From: Lachnospiraceae bacterium
GTDB lineage: Bacteria; Bacillota; Clostridia; Lachnospirales; Lachnospiraceae
Direction: 5' to 3'
Assembly: GCA_024684155.1 (NCBI GenBank)
Contig: JAIKXK010000120.1
Location: forward strand, 1-8,505
Length of the DNA: 8,505 nucleotides
Positions within the stretch are counted from its first letter, which is position 1. Each line of letters opens with the position of its first letter. Position numbers and translations under genes: made by a program. Shown piece by piece: positions 1 to 6,061 of the stretch. The notes below the pieces were generated by a model. The model searched no databases. It saw nothing but the letters and a program-made list of their open reading frames with translations, and was not told the origin of the DNA.

Positions 1-48
1 GTATTGTATATTCCAATCGAAAATGTGCTAAAAAGACAGAAACAATAA
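1..48 (+). CDS. 3' end of an unidentified rightward gene (partial)
   Basis: Frame 1 is open from the left edge and ends with TAA at 46-48, giving the C-terminal peptide VLYIPIENVLKRQKQ. A strong hairpin terminator starts three bases later, which is what one expects right after a gene, and the basic tail is typical of a protein C-terminus. Only 15 residues are visible, so the family cannot be named. The other two forward frames are less convincing: one stops at 31 and the other runs into the terminator. The reading frame is therefore inferred mainly from the position of the stop relative to the terminator. Confidence 0.5.
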   Translation, partial: VLYIPIENVLKRQKQ

Positions 49-50
49 GA

Positions 51-85
51 AAAACCAGTCGGGAAAATTCCTGGCTGGTTTTTTT
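51..85. terminator. Bidirectional intrinsic terminator
   Basis: The arms AACCAGTCGGGAA (53-65) and TTCCTGGCTGGTT (68-80) pair over 13 bp with two G-U wobbles and a very small A-rich loop. T residues run through 79-85 on the plus strand. Upstream A residues supply a T-rich stretch on the minus strand. It lies between the stop of the rightward gene (48) and the stop of the leftward protease gene (98), so it probably serves both. Confidence 0.85.
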
Positions 86-97
86 GATGTCTATGAA

Positions 98-811
98 CTA
101 GTCGTTTCGACGACCGCCGAATAAAAGAACGAGTCGGAGTAATTGTAAAATTGCAGCGGCAGCGGATGCAACGTAGGTTAGGGCTGCAGCACCCAATACC
201 TTTTTTGTGTAGCGTGCTTCTTCAGAATCTAAAATGCCAATTTCCTGAAGAATATGATCCGCTCTTCTAGAAGCATTGATTTCTACAGGAAGAGTAACAA
301 TTTGAAACAGTACAGATAAACTAAATACAAGAATTCCTAAGTTAATCAGCATTGTACTGGTGGAACCATTAATAAAAAGTCCGATAATAATTAAAGGCCA
401 TGCGGCATAGGAACCAATATTGGCTACAGGCACCAGGGCAGTTCTTAAATTAAGTGGAATATATCCTTTGTGATGCTGGATTACATGACCACATTCGTGG
501 GCTGCAACAGATACTGCAGCAACAGAAGTGGAATTATAAACAGAGTCCGAAAGGTTAACTACCTTTGTAGAAGGATTGTAGTGATCTGTTAAACTTCCTC
601 TTACATGCTCAATGGTTACATCTGTGATACCGGCGTAACGCAATATTCGTTCCGCTGTTTCTCTACCGGTGAGATTGGTTCTGCTCCTTACTTTTGAATA
701 ACGGTTAAAAGTAGAAGTGACTAATCCCTGTGCCAGTAGGCAGATGATTGCTCCGATAAATACTAAAATATAAGTAGGGTCCATATAATACCCATAACCA
801 TAATATCCCAT
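98..811 (-). CDS. yugP: YugP-like zinc-dependent membrane metallopeptidase
   Basis: This is a 237-aa integral membrane protein of the YugP / neutral zinc metallopeptidase family (Pfam Zn_peptidase_2), widespread in Firmicutes; its physiological substrate is not well defined. The HExxH zinc site is visible as HECGH (H105, E106, H109). The later EINASRRA motif (E177) corresponds to the family's conserved E-x-(N/D)-A-S-R-R segment and probably supplies the third ligand. Hydrophobic segments lie near residues 13-33, 128-148, 152-174 and 210-232. The glycine/tyrosine-rich N-terminus (GYYGYGYY) is common in this family. The start is taken as ATG at 809-811 because GGAGG sits 8 bases upstream (820-824). 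A longer reading from TTG at 824-826 would begin inside that ribosome binding site and is rejected. The gene is monocistronic, convergent with the gene at 1-48 and divergent from the EIIC-EAL gene. Confidence 0.93.
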   Translation of the reverse strand: MGYYGYGYYMDPTYILVFIGAIICLLAQGLVTSTFNRYSKVRSRTNLTGRETAERILRYAGITDVTIEHVRGSLTDHYNPSTKVVNLSDSVYNSTSVAAVSVAAHECGHVIQHHKGYIPLNLRTALVPVANIGSYAAWPLIIIGLFINGSTSTMLINLGILVFSLSVLFQIVTLPVEINASRRADHILQEIGILDSEEARYTKKVLGAAALTYVASAAAAILQLLRLVLLFGGRRND

Positions 812-841
812 AAATGTTTCCTCCAAAAATAATCTGAATTT

Positions 842-850
842 ATTATATCA
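842..850 (-). promoter_or_regulatory. Extended -10 promoter for the YugP-like gene
   Basis: Read on the minus strand this is TGATATAAT, a perfect TATAAT with the TGn extension, about 30 bases upstream of the ATG. A possible weak -35 (TTGAAA, 862-867) is only 14 bases away, too close to be canonical, so the extended -10 is the main evidence. Confidence 0.6.
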
Positions 851-925
851 GATTCTTTTCTTTTCAAATCTAAAAAATTTATTAAGTACACTGAATCTTT
901 AACGAATTTATACGAAAATCTTTTC

Positions 926-954
926 TTTTCAATTAATTGTGAAAGTACTATAAT
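926..954 (+). promoter_or_regulatory. Candidate sigma-A-type promoter for the EIIC-EAL gene
   Basis: A perfect TATAAT lies at 949-954, and a weak -35 (TTTTCA, 926-931) stands 17 bases upstream. The likely start of transcription would be near 961, about 17 bases before the ATG at 978, so the leader would be very short and would just contain the ribosome binding site. The region 827-977 between the two divergent genes holds no other feature I can support. Confidence 0.5.
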
Positions 955-977
955 TATTGAACAGGAGAGTTTTAAAT

Positions 978-3095
978 ATGGAAAAGATAAAAATGATTAA
1001 TCAGAAAATATTATCGAATATTTTCTTTAAAGTTATTCGTGATGCATTTCTAAATCTATCGCCGGTATTTATTGTTGGCGGTATTGTTATAATGCTTATC
1101 AATTTCCCCTTTCCAGCTTATCAGAGTTTTATTACTACTTTTTCCGGCGGGATAATTTATACTGTATTGAATGTATTAAACCAGATGACTTTTGGTATGG
1201 CATCTCTGTATTTGGTGGTTACAATTAGCTATAGCTATTGTATAAATTATGAGTGTATGGAGGATCTGATACCAACCATACTTACAGGAGAATCCTGTTA
1301 TTTCATTGTAACAGATATCTTTGGCAGCAAAGGTGACTATGCTGCCTTTGGAGTACAGGGTGTATTTGTGGCAATTCTTACCGGTTATATGTCAGCACTT
1401 CTTTTACATGTCCTACTTCGTTTCCGAAAAGAAAAATATCAAACAGGAATTGTAATGTCCGATTTGAGATTTTACAAAGCCTTAAGCTATATTCCCTTCT
1501 TGGTAATAGTAATTTTAGCCTTTCTTGTACTGGATACCGTGATTTGTAATTTGACAAATGAGCCAAATATTTATGCGATGGAAGTGGATTCTATTACATA
1601 TTTGTTCTCTTTATCCGGAAATTCTTTTGGAACAGCCTTTTTGATGACTTTGGTAAACAGTGTGATGTGGTTCTTTGGTATTCATGGAAGCAATGTTATA
1701 GAACCGGCCATGGCTCGTATATTTACACCATTGATTTATGAAAATATGATCCGTGCTTCTGTTGGAGCGGCTCCTAGAAATATTTTATGTAAAGAATTTT
1801 TTGATTTATTTATTTTAATGGGAGGTTGCGGAACAAGTTTTTCGCTGCTCCTTGCAATTTTCTTTTTTTCAAAAAAGAAGTCTACAAGAGATATAGCAAA
1901 GGTGGCATCTTTGCCAATGTTATTTAACATTAATGAGATTATGGTATTTGGTATTCCGTTAATTCTAAATCCATATTTAATTGTGCCCTTTGTTGTAGTT
2001 CCTCTTTGCAGTTTGGTGATTTCCTATGGAGCCATAGCCAGTGGACTAGTACCCATGATTACTTCCCAGGTAAGCTGGACTACTCCCGTTTTACTAAGTG
2101 GGTATGTAGGTACAGGTTCCATCCGGGGGAGTATATTACAGATTGTAAATCTTGGAATCGGCATGATGATTTACAAACCATTCTTAAGAATGTACGAGGA
2201 GTCTTCTTCTGATGAAACAGTGTTCTTATACAATAAGCTGGTTTCATATTTGCAGAATAGCGAAGATGAAGTTCGTCTTATTTCTTTAACAGAGAGACAC
2301 GACGATGTAGGAATTTTTGCAAGAGGATTTCAGGCTGAAATTAAAAAGGCTATCGACCAAAACGAAATGGAGTTATATTATCAGCCACAGTTTAATCCAA
2401 AGGGAGAATGCATAGGAGCTGAGGCGCTTTTGCGATGGAACCATCCGGATCTTGGAATGGTATATCCGCCTTTGATTATCCAGTTAGCAGAAGAAGGGGG
2501 CTATAACCTCCAATTAGAAAAAAGAATCTTAGCACGAACCATATCAGATGCTCGTGAGATTCGACAACAAACAGGATTTAATAAAAAAATCAGTGTGAAT
2601 GTTTCAGGTGGCGTCATACAGACAAAGGAATATGTAAAGGCATTGGAGTATCATATTAAAAATCACTCCTTTGAGGAAGGAGAGATTTGCCTGGAGGTTA
2701 CAGAACAAAAGGCTATGTTATCAAGAGAGCGGGCGTATATGTCGTTGGATGAAATTCGAAAGATGGGATATCTTTTGGCTATAGATGATTTTTCCATGGG
2801 ACATACATCACTAAAATATTTAATGGCGCATCCTTTTGATATTGTAAAGATGGACGGGGCTTTAGTAAGAGGACTGGTATCTGGTTCAAAGCACCGTGTC
2901 ACAGATTTGGTGCGTTCCATTATGGATTTATCAAATCAGTTAGGATTTGATGTGATAGCGGAGTATGTTGAAACGGAAGAACAAAAGGATGTACTTCACT
3001 GCCTGGGATGTGATATCTATCAAGGCTGGTATTATTCTAAGGCCATACCAAAGCAGGAGTTTATGGAACTGTTACAAAAACAACGAAACTCATAA
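978..3095 (+). CDS. Membrane PTS EIIC-type domain fused to an EAL c-di-GMP phosphodiesterase domain
   Basis: This 705-aa protein has two parts. Residues ~15-415 are very hydrophobic with many membrane segments and carry marks of the lactose/cellobiose EIIC permease family: WFFGIHGSNVI (H236) and FNINEIMVFGIPLILNP (E320), the conserved His and Glu of the sugar site. Residues ~455-700 form an EAL domain, which hydrolyses c-di-GMP to pGpG. Expected catalytic and metal residues are present: E482 (EALLRW), N541 (SVNVS), E573 (EVTE), D603-D604 (DDF), K624 (KMD), E662 (AEYVE) and Q682 (QGW). Loop 6 reads DDFSMG rather than the usual DDFGTG. There is no GGDEF domain and no EIIA or EIIB module here or in neighbouring genes. 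A plausible role is a membrane sugar sensor that adjusts c-di-GMP at the inner face; that is inference. The start is ATG 978, 10 bases after AGGAG (963-967). An upstream in-frame TTG (957) precedes the ribosome binding site and lies at the promoter, so it is rejected. Confidence 0.92.
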   Translation: MEKIKMINQKILSNIFFKVIRDAFLNLSPVFIVGGIVIMLINFPFPAYQSFITTFSGGIIYTVLNVLNQMTFGMASLYLVVTISYSYCINYECMEDLIPTILTGESCYFIVTDIFGSKGDYAAFGVQGVFVAILTGYMSALLLHVLLRFRKEKYQTGIVMSDLRFYKALSYIPFLVIVILAFLVLDTVICNLTNEPNIYAMEVDSITYLFSLSGNSFGTAFLMTLVNSVMWFFGIHGSNVIEPAMARIFTPLIYENMIRASVGAAPRNILCKEFFDLFILMGGCGTSFSLLLAIFFFSKKKSTRDIAKVASLPMLFNINEIMVFGIPLILNPYLIVPFVVVPLCSLVISYGAIASGLVPMITSQVSWTTPVLLSGYVGTGSIRGSILQIVNLGIGMMIYKPFLRMYEESSSDETVFLYNKLVSYLQNSEDEVRLISLTERHDDVGIFARGFQAEIKKAIDQNEMELYYQPQFNPKGECIGAEALLRWNHPDLGMVYPPLIIQLAEEGGYNLQLEKRILARTISDAREIRQQTGFNKKISVNVSGGVIQTKEYVKALEYHIKNHSFEEGEICLEVTEQKAMLSRERAYMSLDEIRKMGYLLAIDDFSMGHTSLKYLMAHPFDIVKMDGALVRGLVSGSKHRVTDLVRSIMDLSNQLGFDVIAEYVETEEQKDVLHCLGCDIYQGWYYSKAIPKQEFMELLQKQRNS

Positions 3096-3100
3096 AACGA

Positions 3101-3165
3101 AACACCACCTGGGACTAAGGTTCACCTCTATTTGCGAAGTGATTTAGTTCCAAGTGGTGTTTTTT
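3101..3165 (+). terminator. Long-stem terminator of the EIIC-EAL gene
   Basis: The arms AACACCACCTGGGACTAA (3101-3118) and TTAGTTCCAAGTGGTGTT (3144-3161) pair over 18 positions with one C-A mismatch and one G-U pair. Six T residues follow at 3160-3165. The 25-base loop may itself fold through TCAC/GTGA. It begins six bases after the TAA of the gene. The stem is longer than those of the other terminators in the window. Confidence 0.88.
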
Positions 3166-3206
3166 AAAACCTTTGTTATTTGAGAGAGTATGGGATAACA
3201 AAGGTT
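3166..3206 (-). terminator. Hairpin terminator of the convergent small gene
   Basis: A perfect 12-bp inverted repeat, AACCTTTGTTAT (3168-3179) and ATAACAAAGGTT (3195-3206), encloses a 15-base loop. On the minus strand it overlaps the TAA stop of the small gene (3205-3207) and is followed by only four T residues (3166-3169), so termination may be modest or helped by the adjacent long hairpin. Confidence 0.7.
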
Positions 3207-3423
3207 AATAGGTAAAGGTTCTTTTCTTTGGAGGACCGTAGGTAATGGGCTGGTCTTCTTCTGTGTGAACATAAACTGCGGCAAACTGCTCTTCAAAGGT
3301 TTCTTCTTTTACATCTTTTTTTGGTTTTGTGGTAGTTTTATTGATTTTTTTCTTTTCATCCTGATCGTTCCGATTCATTGCTGTCATCATAACCGGTGCG
3401 ACCATGCTTGTGAATCCATCCAT
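3205..3423 (-). CDS. Small hydrophilic protein of unknown function (72 aa)
   Basis: I do not recognise this protein. It starts with a short methionine-rich, mildly hydrophobic stretch (MDGFTSMVAPVMMTAM). A strongly charged, lysine/glutamate/threonine-rich middle follows (DEKKKINKTTTKPKKDVKEE, residues ~22-41), then a C-terminal tail with tyrosines and prolines (ITYGPPKKRTFTY). There are no cysteines and no clear transmembrane helix. It is judged real because a near-perfect ribosome binding site AAGGAGG (3432-3438) sits 8 bases before ATG 3421-3423, a hairpin terminator meets its stop codon, and the opposite-strand frame is phenylalanine-rich and looks like an antisense shadow. A GTG at 3430-3432 lies against that ribosome binding site and is not a credible start. 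It is convergent with the EIIC-EAL gene and divergent from the hypB cluster. Confidence 0.72.
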   Translation of the reverse strand: MDGFTSMVAPVMMTAMNRNDQDEKKKINKTTTKPKKDVKEETFEEQFAAVYVHTEEDQPITYGPPKKRTFTY

Positions 3424-3445
3424 GTAACACACCTCCTTAAGTTTT

Positions 3446-3493
3446 GTCCTATCCTTGGACTCCCTGTCACAGGGAAAATAACGGTGTACCGGT
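3446..3493 (-). promoter_or_regulatory. Three consecutive inverted repeats in the leader of the small gene
   Basis: Three short inverted repeats lie within 48 bases: GTCC/GGAC (3446-3460, 7-base loop), TCCCTGT/ACAGGGA (3461-3475, one-base centre) and CGGT/ACCG (3482-3491, two-base centre). The first two abut with no gap. They lie just upstream of the small gene's ribosome binding site, so they could form a structured leader RNA or operator sites. They match no riboswitch class I can name. The rest of the 261-base divergent gap 3433-3693 is AT-rich and shows only the hypB promoter. Confidence 0.45.
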
Positions 3494-3651
3494 TCTTCTA
3501 TTTTTTATATCGGACAGAAATTAGAAAACTTTATAAATAATCTGAAAATTATTTAAAAAAATATAATTAAACAGATAATAACCATGGGTGGCATGAAAAC
3601 AAAAAGGGAAACAGATGAATAATTTTGTCACTATACCTTTTTTTCATTCTT

Positions 3652-3660
3652 TGTTATAAT
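3652..3660 (+). promoter_or_regulatory. Extended -10 promoter of the hypB cluster
   Basis: TGTTATAAT is a perfect TATAAT with the TGn extension, 33 bases upstream of the first hypB ATG. A TTGTCA at 3625-3630 resembles a -35 but is 24 bases from the -10, too far for normal spacing. A second AT-rich element, TATAAA (3670-3675), is a weaker alternative. Confidence 0.6.
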
Positions 3661-3693
3661 TTCTCATAGTATAAATAAGAAAGAGGTTAAATT

Positions 3694-4368
3694 ATGAGCG
3701 CGATTGCAGTAAAAGAAGTAAAAGAACGCGTAATTGCGGACAATGACGTAGTAGCAGAAAAAGTTCGAAAAAAGTTAAAGGATAAAAAAGTATTCTTTGT
3801 TAACTTAATGGCTTCTCCAGGAGCTGGTAAAACAACCACTTTAGTACGTACCATTGAAGCATTGCAGCCAGAATATAAAGTTGGGGTTATGGAGGCAGAT
3901 GTAGATTCAAAGGTAGATGCAGAAACCATTTTAAAAACCGGAGCAAAGGTGATTCAGCTCCATACCGGCGGAAGTTGCCATATGGATGCAGATATGACAG
4001 AAAGAGGATTAGAGTCTTTAGGATACGACGATTTAGATGTGGTATTTTTAGAGAATGTTGGAAATCTTGTTTGCCCTGCAGAATTTGATGTAGGAGCAGC
4101 GAAAAAGGTAATGATTTTATCTGTACCGGAAGGTCATGATAAACCATTAAAGTATCCTTTAATGTTTAGCGTTAGTGAGTGCCTGTTAATTAATAAAATT
4201 GATACGGCACCAGTCTTTGATTTTGATATGGACTTATTAAAAAAGTATGTGGGAGATTTAAATCCTGACATGCCAATTATTCCTGTTTCTTCCTTAAAGG
4301 GAGACGGATTTGATCAGTGGATTTCCTGGTTGAAAAATGAGATCAAAACATGGAAGGAGAATAGCTGA
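3694..4368 (+). CDS. hypB: HypB-type nickel-handling GTPase, first copy
   Basis: This 224-aa protein belongs to the HypB/UreG SIMIBI-class GTPases, which use GTP hydrolysis to deliver nickel to a metalloenzyme, classically [NiFe] hydrogenase together with HypA. Visible motifs are the P-loop ASPGAGKTT (residues 40-48, K46), EADVDS after the second strand, the nickel/zinc site C95-H96 (GSCHMDADM) with C127 (NLVCPAEFD), and the guanine-recognition motif NKID (167-170). It is the short form: there is no N-terminal CxxCGC nickel site and no histidine-rich stretch. The start is ATG 3694 with AGAGG (3682-3686) seven bases upstream. Its TGA overlaps the next ATG by one base, indicating translational coupling with the second copy. 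No hypA, other hyp gene or hydrogenase structural gene is in the window, so the nickel client is unknown. Confidence 0.92.
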   Translation: MSAIAVKEVKERVIADNDVVAEKVRKKLKDKKVFFVNLMASPGAGKTTTLVRTIEALQPEYKVGVMEADVDSKVDAETILKTGAKVIQLHTGGSCHMDADMTERGLESLGYDDLDVVFLENVGNLVCPAEFDVGAAKKVMILSVPEGHDKPLKYPLMFSVSECLLINKIDTAPVFDFDMDLLKKYVGDLNPDMPIIPVSSLKGDGFDQWISWLKNEIKTWKENS

Positions 4369-5018
4369 TGGCAAGAGTAATTGAATTAAACAAAAGTGTT
4401 ACAGAATCAAACGATAGAGATGCAGATGAACTTCGCAGAGACTTAAAAGAAAAAGGTGTATTTTTGGTAAACCTTATGAGTTCTCCCGGATCTGGAAAAA
4501 CTACTCTTTTATCTCGAACGGTATCAGATATGAAGGCTGATACAAATATTGCAGTTTTAGAAGCAGATATTGATTCCGATGTAGATGCAGTTACCATAGA
4601 ATCACTAGGAGCAAAGGCCGTTCAGGTTCATACAGATGGTATGTGCCATATGGATGCAGGCATGACCCGTAGAGGAATGGAGGGCATGGACTTAGAAGGA
4701 GTACAGTTAGCCTTCTTGGAAAATGTTGGAAATTTAATCTGTCCGGCAGAGTTTGACACTGGAGCCCATAAGAACATTATGATTTTATCTGTTCCAGAAG
4801 GGGATGATAAGCCTTTAAAATATCCCTTGATGTTTTCTATGGCAGATGCGCTTGTTATTACAAAAATGGACACCAAGGAGTATTTCACTTTCGACTTGGA
4901 ATTGTGCATAGATCATGTAAAGAAGTTAAATAAGGACATTCAGATTTTCCCTGTTTCAGCAAAGACAGGAGAAGGAATGGAAGCTTTTGAAAACTATTTA
5001 CGTGAAAATTTATTTTAG
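4368..5018 (+). CDS. hypB: HypB-type nickel-handling GTPase, divergent second copy
   Basis: This 216-aa paralogue of the preceding protein shares long identical blocks with it, such as LENVGNL, CPAEFD, MILSVPEG and DKPLKYPLMFS; by eye roughly half of the residues match. It keeps the P-loop SSPGSGKTT (residues 38-46, K44) and the metal site C93-H94 (GMCHMDAGM) with C125. The guanine-recognition motif is TKMD (165-168) instead of NKID. TKxD is the normal form in the SRP GTPases Ffh and FtsY, so GTP use is not excluded. It also lacks an N-terminal CxxCGC or His-rich region. It is translationally coupled to the first copy through ATGA-type overlap. The two could form a heterodimer, since HypB proteins dimerise on nucleotide binding, or they could serve different nickel enzymes; both ideas are inference. 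Confidence 0.9.
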   Translation: MARVIELNKSVTESNDRDADELRRDLKEKGVFLVNLMSSPGSGKTTLLSRTVSDMKADTNIAVLEADIDSDVDAVTIESLGAKAVQVHTDGMCHMDAGMTRRGMEGMDLEGVQLAFLENVGNLICPAEFDTGAHKNIMILSVPEGDDKPLKYPLMFSMADALVITKMDTKEYFTFDLELCIDHVKKLNKDIQIFPVSAKTGEGMEAFENYLRENLF

Positions 5019-5061
5019 ATGAATAGTAAAGTGGAGCAATATATTTTAGGAGGAAAAAAAT

Positions 5062-5388
5062 ATGGCAATGCCTGAACAGACAATTGAGTTTCGTTATGAT
5101 ACCCAGTTATTGTTAGACCAGTATGTGGAAGACGGAGATGATCCCGATGACGTAGCAGATGATTTAACAGATGAAATCAGAGAGTACCTTTTAGACAATA
5201 TCAAAGGGGATTCCATGGTAATTGCTGGAGACAGCGGAGAAGATGAAAATGGTGAAAAAGCCATTATTAAACTTCATTACCATACCAATGAACCTTGGGA
5301 TGTGCTTTCTTATTGCAGAACCCATGGCGAGATTTATGACATCGTTGTAGAAGATATGGATCGTCAGTCTAGAGATTTGAAGGGTTAA
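5062..5388 (+). CDS. Free-standing FakA/YloV C-terminal-domain-like protein (108 aa)
   Basis: This short acidic protein resembles the C-terminal region of FakA/YloV (the DhaL-fold fatty-acid kinase component, older name DAK2-domain protein). That region typically runs from a T-E-F strand through an acidic helix and GDS-x-VV-x-GD to a K-V-H-V-H-T-N-x-P block and I-E-N-M. Here the equivalents are TIEFRYDT (7-14), the acidic stretch VEDGDDPDDVADD, KGDSMVIAGDSGED (48-61), IIKLHYHTNEPWDVL (68-82) and YDIVVEDMDRQ (92-102). The kinase domain and the middle domain of FakA are absent. The assignment rests on remembered family pattern, not a search. It starts at ATG 5062, 8 bases after AGGAGG (5048-5053), and lies 43 bases after the second hypB with no terminator between, so it should be co-transcribed. 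It could bind a small ligand or partner; no catalytic role can be assigned. Confidence 0.7.
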   Translation: MAMPEQTIEFRYDTQLLLDQYVEDGDDPDDVADDLTDEIREYLLDNIKGDSMVIAGDSGEDENGEKAIIKLHYHTNEPWDVLSYCRTHGEIYDIVVEDMDRQSRDLKG

Positions 5389-5407
5389 TTTGAAAATATG
5401 GTATAAT
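5377..5407 (+). promoter_or_regulatory. Internal promoter before the cytidylate kinase-like gene
   Basis: TGGTATAAT (5399-5407) is a perfect extended -10. A -35-like TTGAAG lies at 5377-5382, 19 bases before the TATAAT and inside the last codons of the preceding gene. It would give the kinase-like gene expression independent of the hypB promoter. Confidence 0.6.
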
Positions 5408-5469
5408 AGTACTATAAGAAGAACACTTTGGGGGTTTACAGATATTTAAGATGTAAAAGGAGGGTTTTT

Positions 5470-6048
5470 ATGTACGATTATATTACGATTGAGCGCCGTT
5501 ATGGTAGCGGTGGACATGAGATTGCTACAGAACTTTCCAAAAGACTGAAATATCGGCTTTGTGATCGAAATGTGGTTGTGGAAACCTGTAAACGTATGGA
5601 ACTTCCATATGAGCAGGTATCTGTAATGGATGAGCAAAATCCAATTAAGCCTATATTTAAGCCTAAGGGAAATGAGCATCTGTCTTTGGAAGATCAGATT
5701 TACAACACAGAAGTGGAAATCATCAGAGAGGCAGCAGAAAAGCCGGGATGTATTTTTGTTGGACGTTGTGCAGCTGAGATTTTAAAAGATAAAAAGTGTT
5801 TGAAGGTCTTTATTACAGCCAGTGATGAGTTTCGAATGAATCGAGCTCTCACGGTAGAAGGTTTGGATGCTTCAAAGGCAAAAGATGTGATGCAAAAATT
5901 TGATCGAACACGTGAAAAATTCTTTACCACTCACTCAGGAGCAAAATGGGGATCAAGCGAATACTTTGATTTGGTATTAAATTCCGGTGAGCTTGGAATT
6001 AGCGCCTGTGTTAGTATCTTAGAACAGTTAGCAAAGAATGTAATTTAA
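5470..6048 (+). CDS. Cytidylate kinase-like family protein
   Basis: This 192-aa protein matches the cytidylate kinase-like family (Pfam Cytidylate_kin2), common and often multicopy in Clostridia. Its N-terminus YITIERRYGSGGHEIATELSKRL carries the family's R-x-x-GSGG form (G12-G15) of the nucleotide loop. This differs from the GxxGxGK[ST] of true Cmk, so nucleotide kinase activity is likely by fold but its substrate is unproven. Further family features are CDRNVV (an equivalent of the usual YD+ELI segment), IFVGRCAAEIL (G98, R99) and KVFITASDEFRMNRAL. The start is ATG 5470 with GGAGG (5459-5463) six bases upstream. An in-frame TTG at 5428 lies upstream of this site and is rejected. It follows the FakA-C-like gene by 81 bases and has its own promoter, and it is the last gene before the terminator at 6062-6092. 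Confidence 0.88.
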   Translation: MYDYITIERRYGSGGHEIATELSKRLKYRLCDRNVVVETCKRMELPYEQVSVMDEQNPIKPIFKPKGNEHLSLEDQIYNTEVEIIREAAEKPGCIFVGRCAAEILKDKKCLKVFITASDEFRMNRALTVEGLDASKAKDVMQKFDRTREKFFTTHSGAKWGSSEYFDLVLNSGELGISACVSILEQLAKNVI

Positions 6049-6061
6049 TATTGGGAGTAAG

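Noticed and set aside
935..955. TTGTGAA at 937-943 as a Rex half-site upstream of the EIIC-EAL gene
   Set aside because: The expected second half-site four bases later is not there; the sequence is the -10 region instead. A single half-site is too weak.
957..977. TTG 957 as the start of the EIIC-EAL protein
   Set aside because: It precedes the ribosome binding site at 963-967 and overlaps the promoter region; ATG 978 is correctly spaced.
2006..2212. A 68-codon plus-strand frame inside the EIIC-EAL gene
   Set aside because: It is out of frame within a long, well-supported coding region and has no independent start signal or family resemblance.
3265..3540. A 91-codon plus-strand open frame opposite the small gene
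   Set aside because: It has no good ribosome binding site, reads as a phenylalanine-rich antisense shadow, and crosses the small gene's leader. The minus-strand frame has a strong ribosome binding site and a matching terminator.
3625..3660. TTGTCA (3625-3630) paired with TATAAT (3655-3660) as a classical promoter
   Set aside because: The 24-base spacing is too wide for a sigma-A promoter; the extended -10 alone is the better explanation.
5428..5469. TTG 5428 as the start of the cytidylate kinase-like protein
   Set aside because: The added residues do not belong to the family N-terminus, and GGAGG at 5459-5463 points to ATG 5470.
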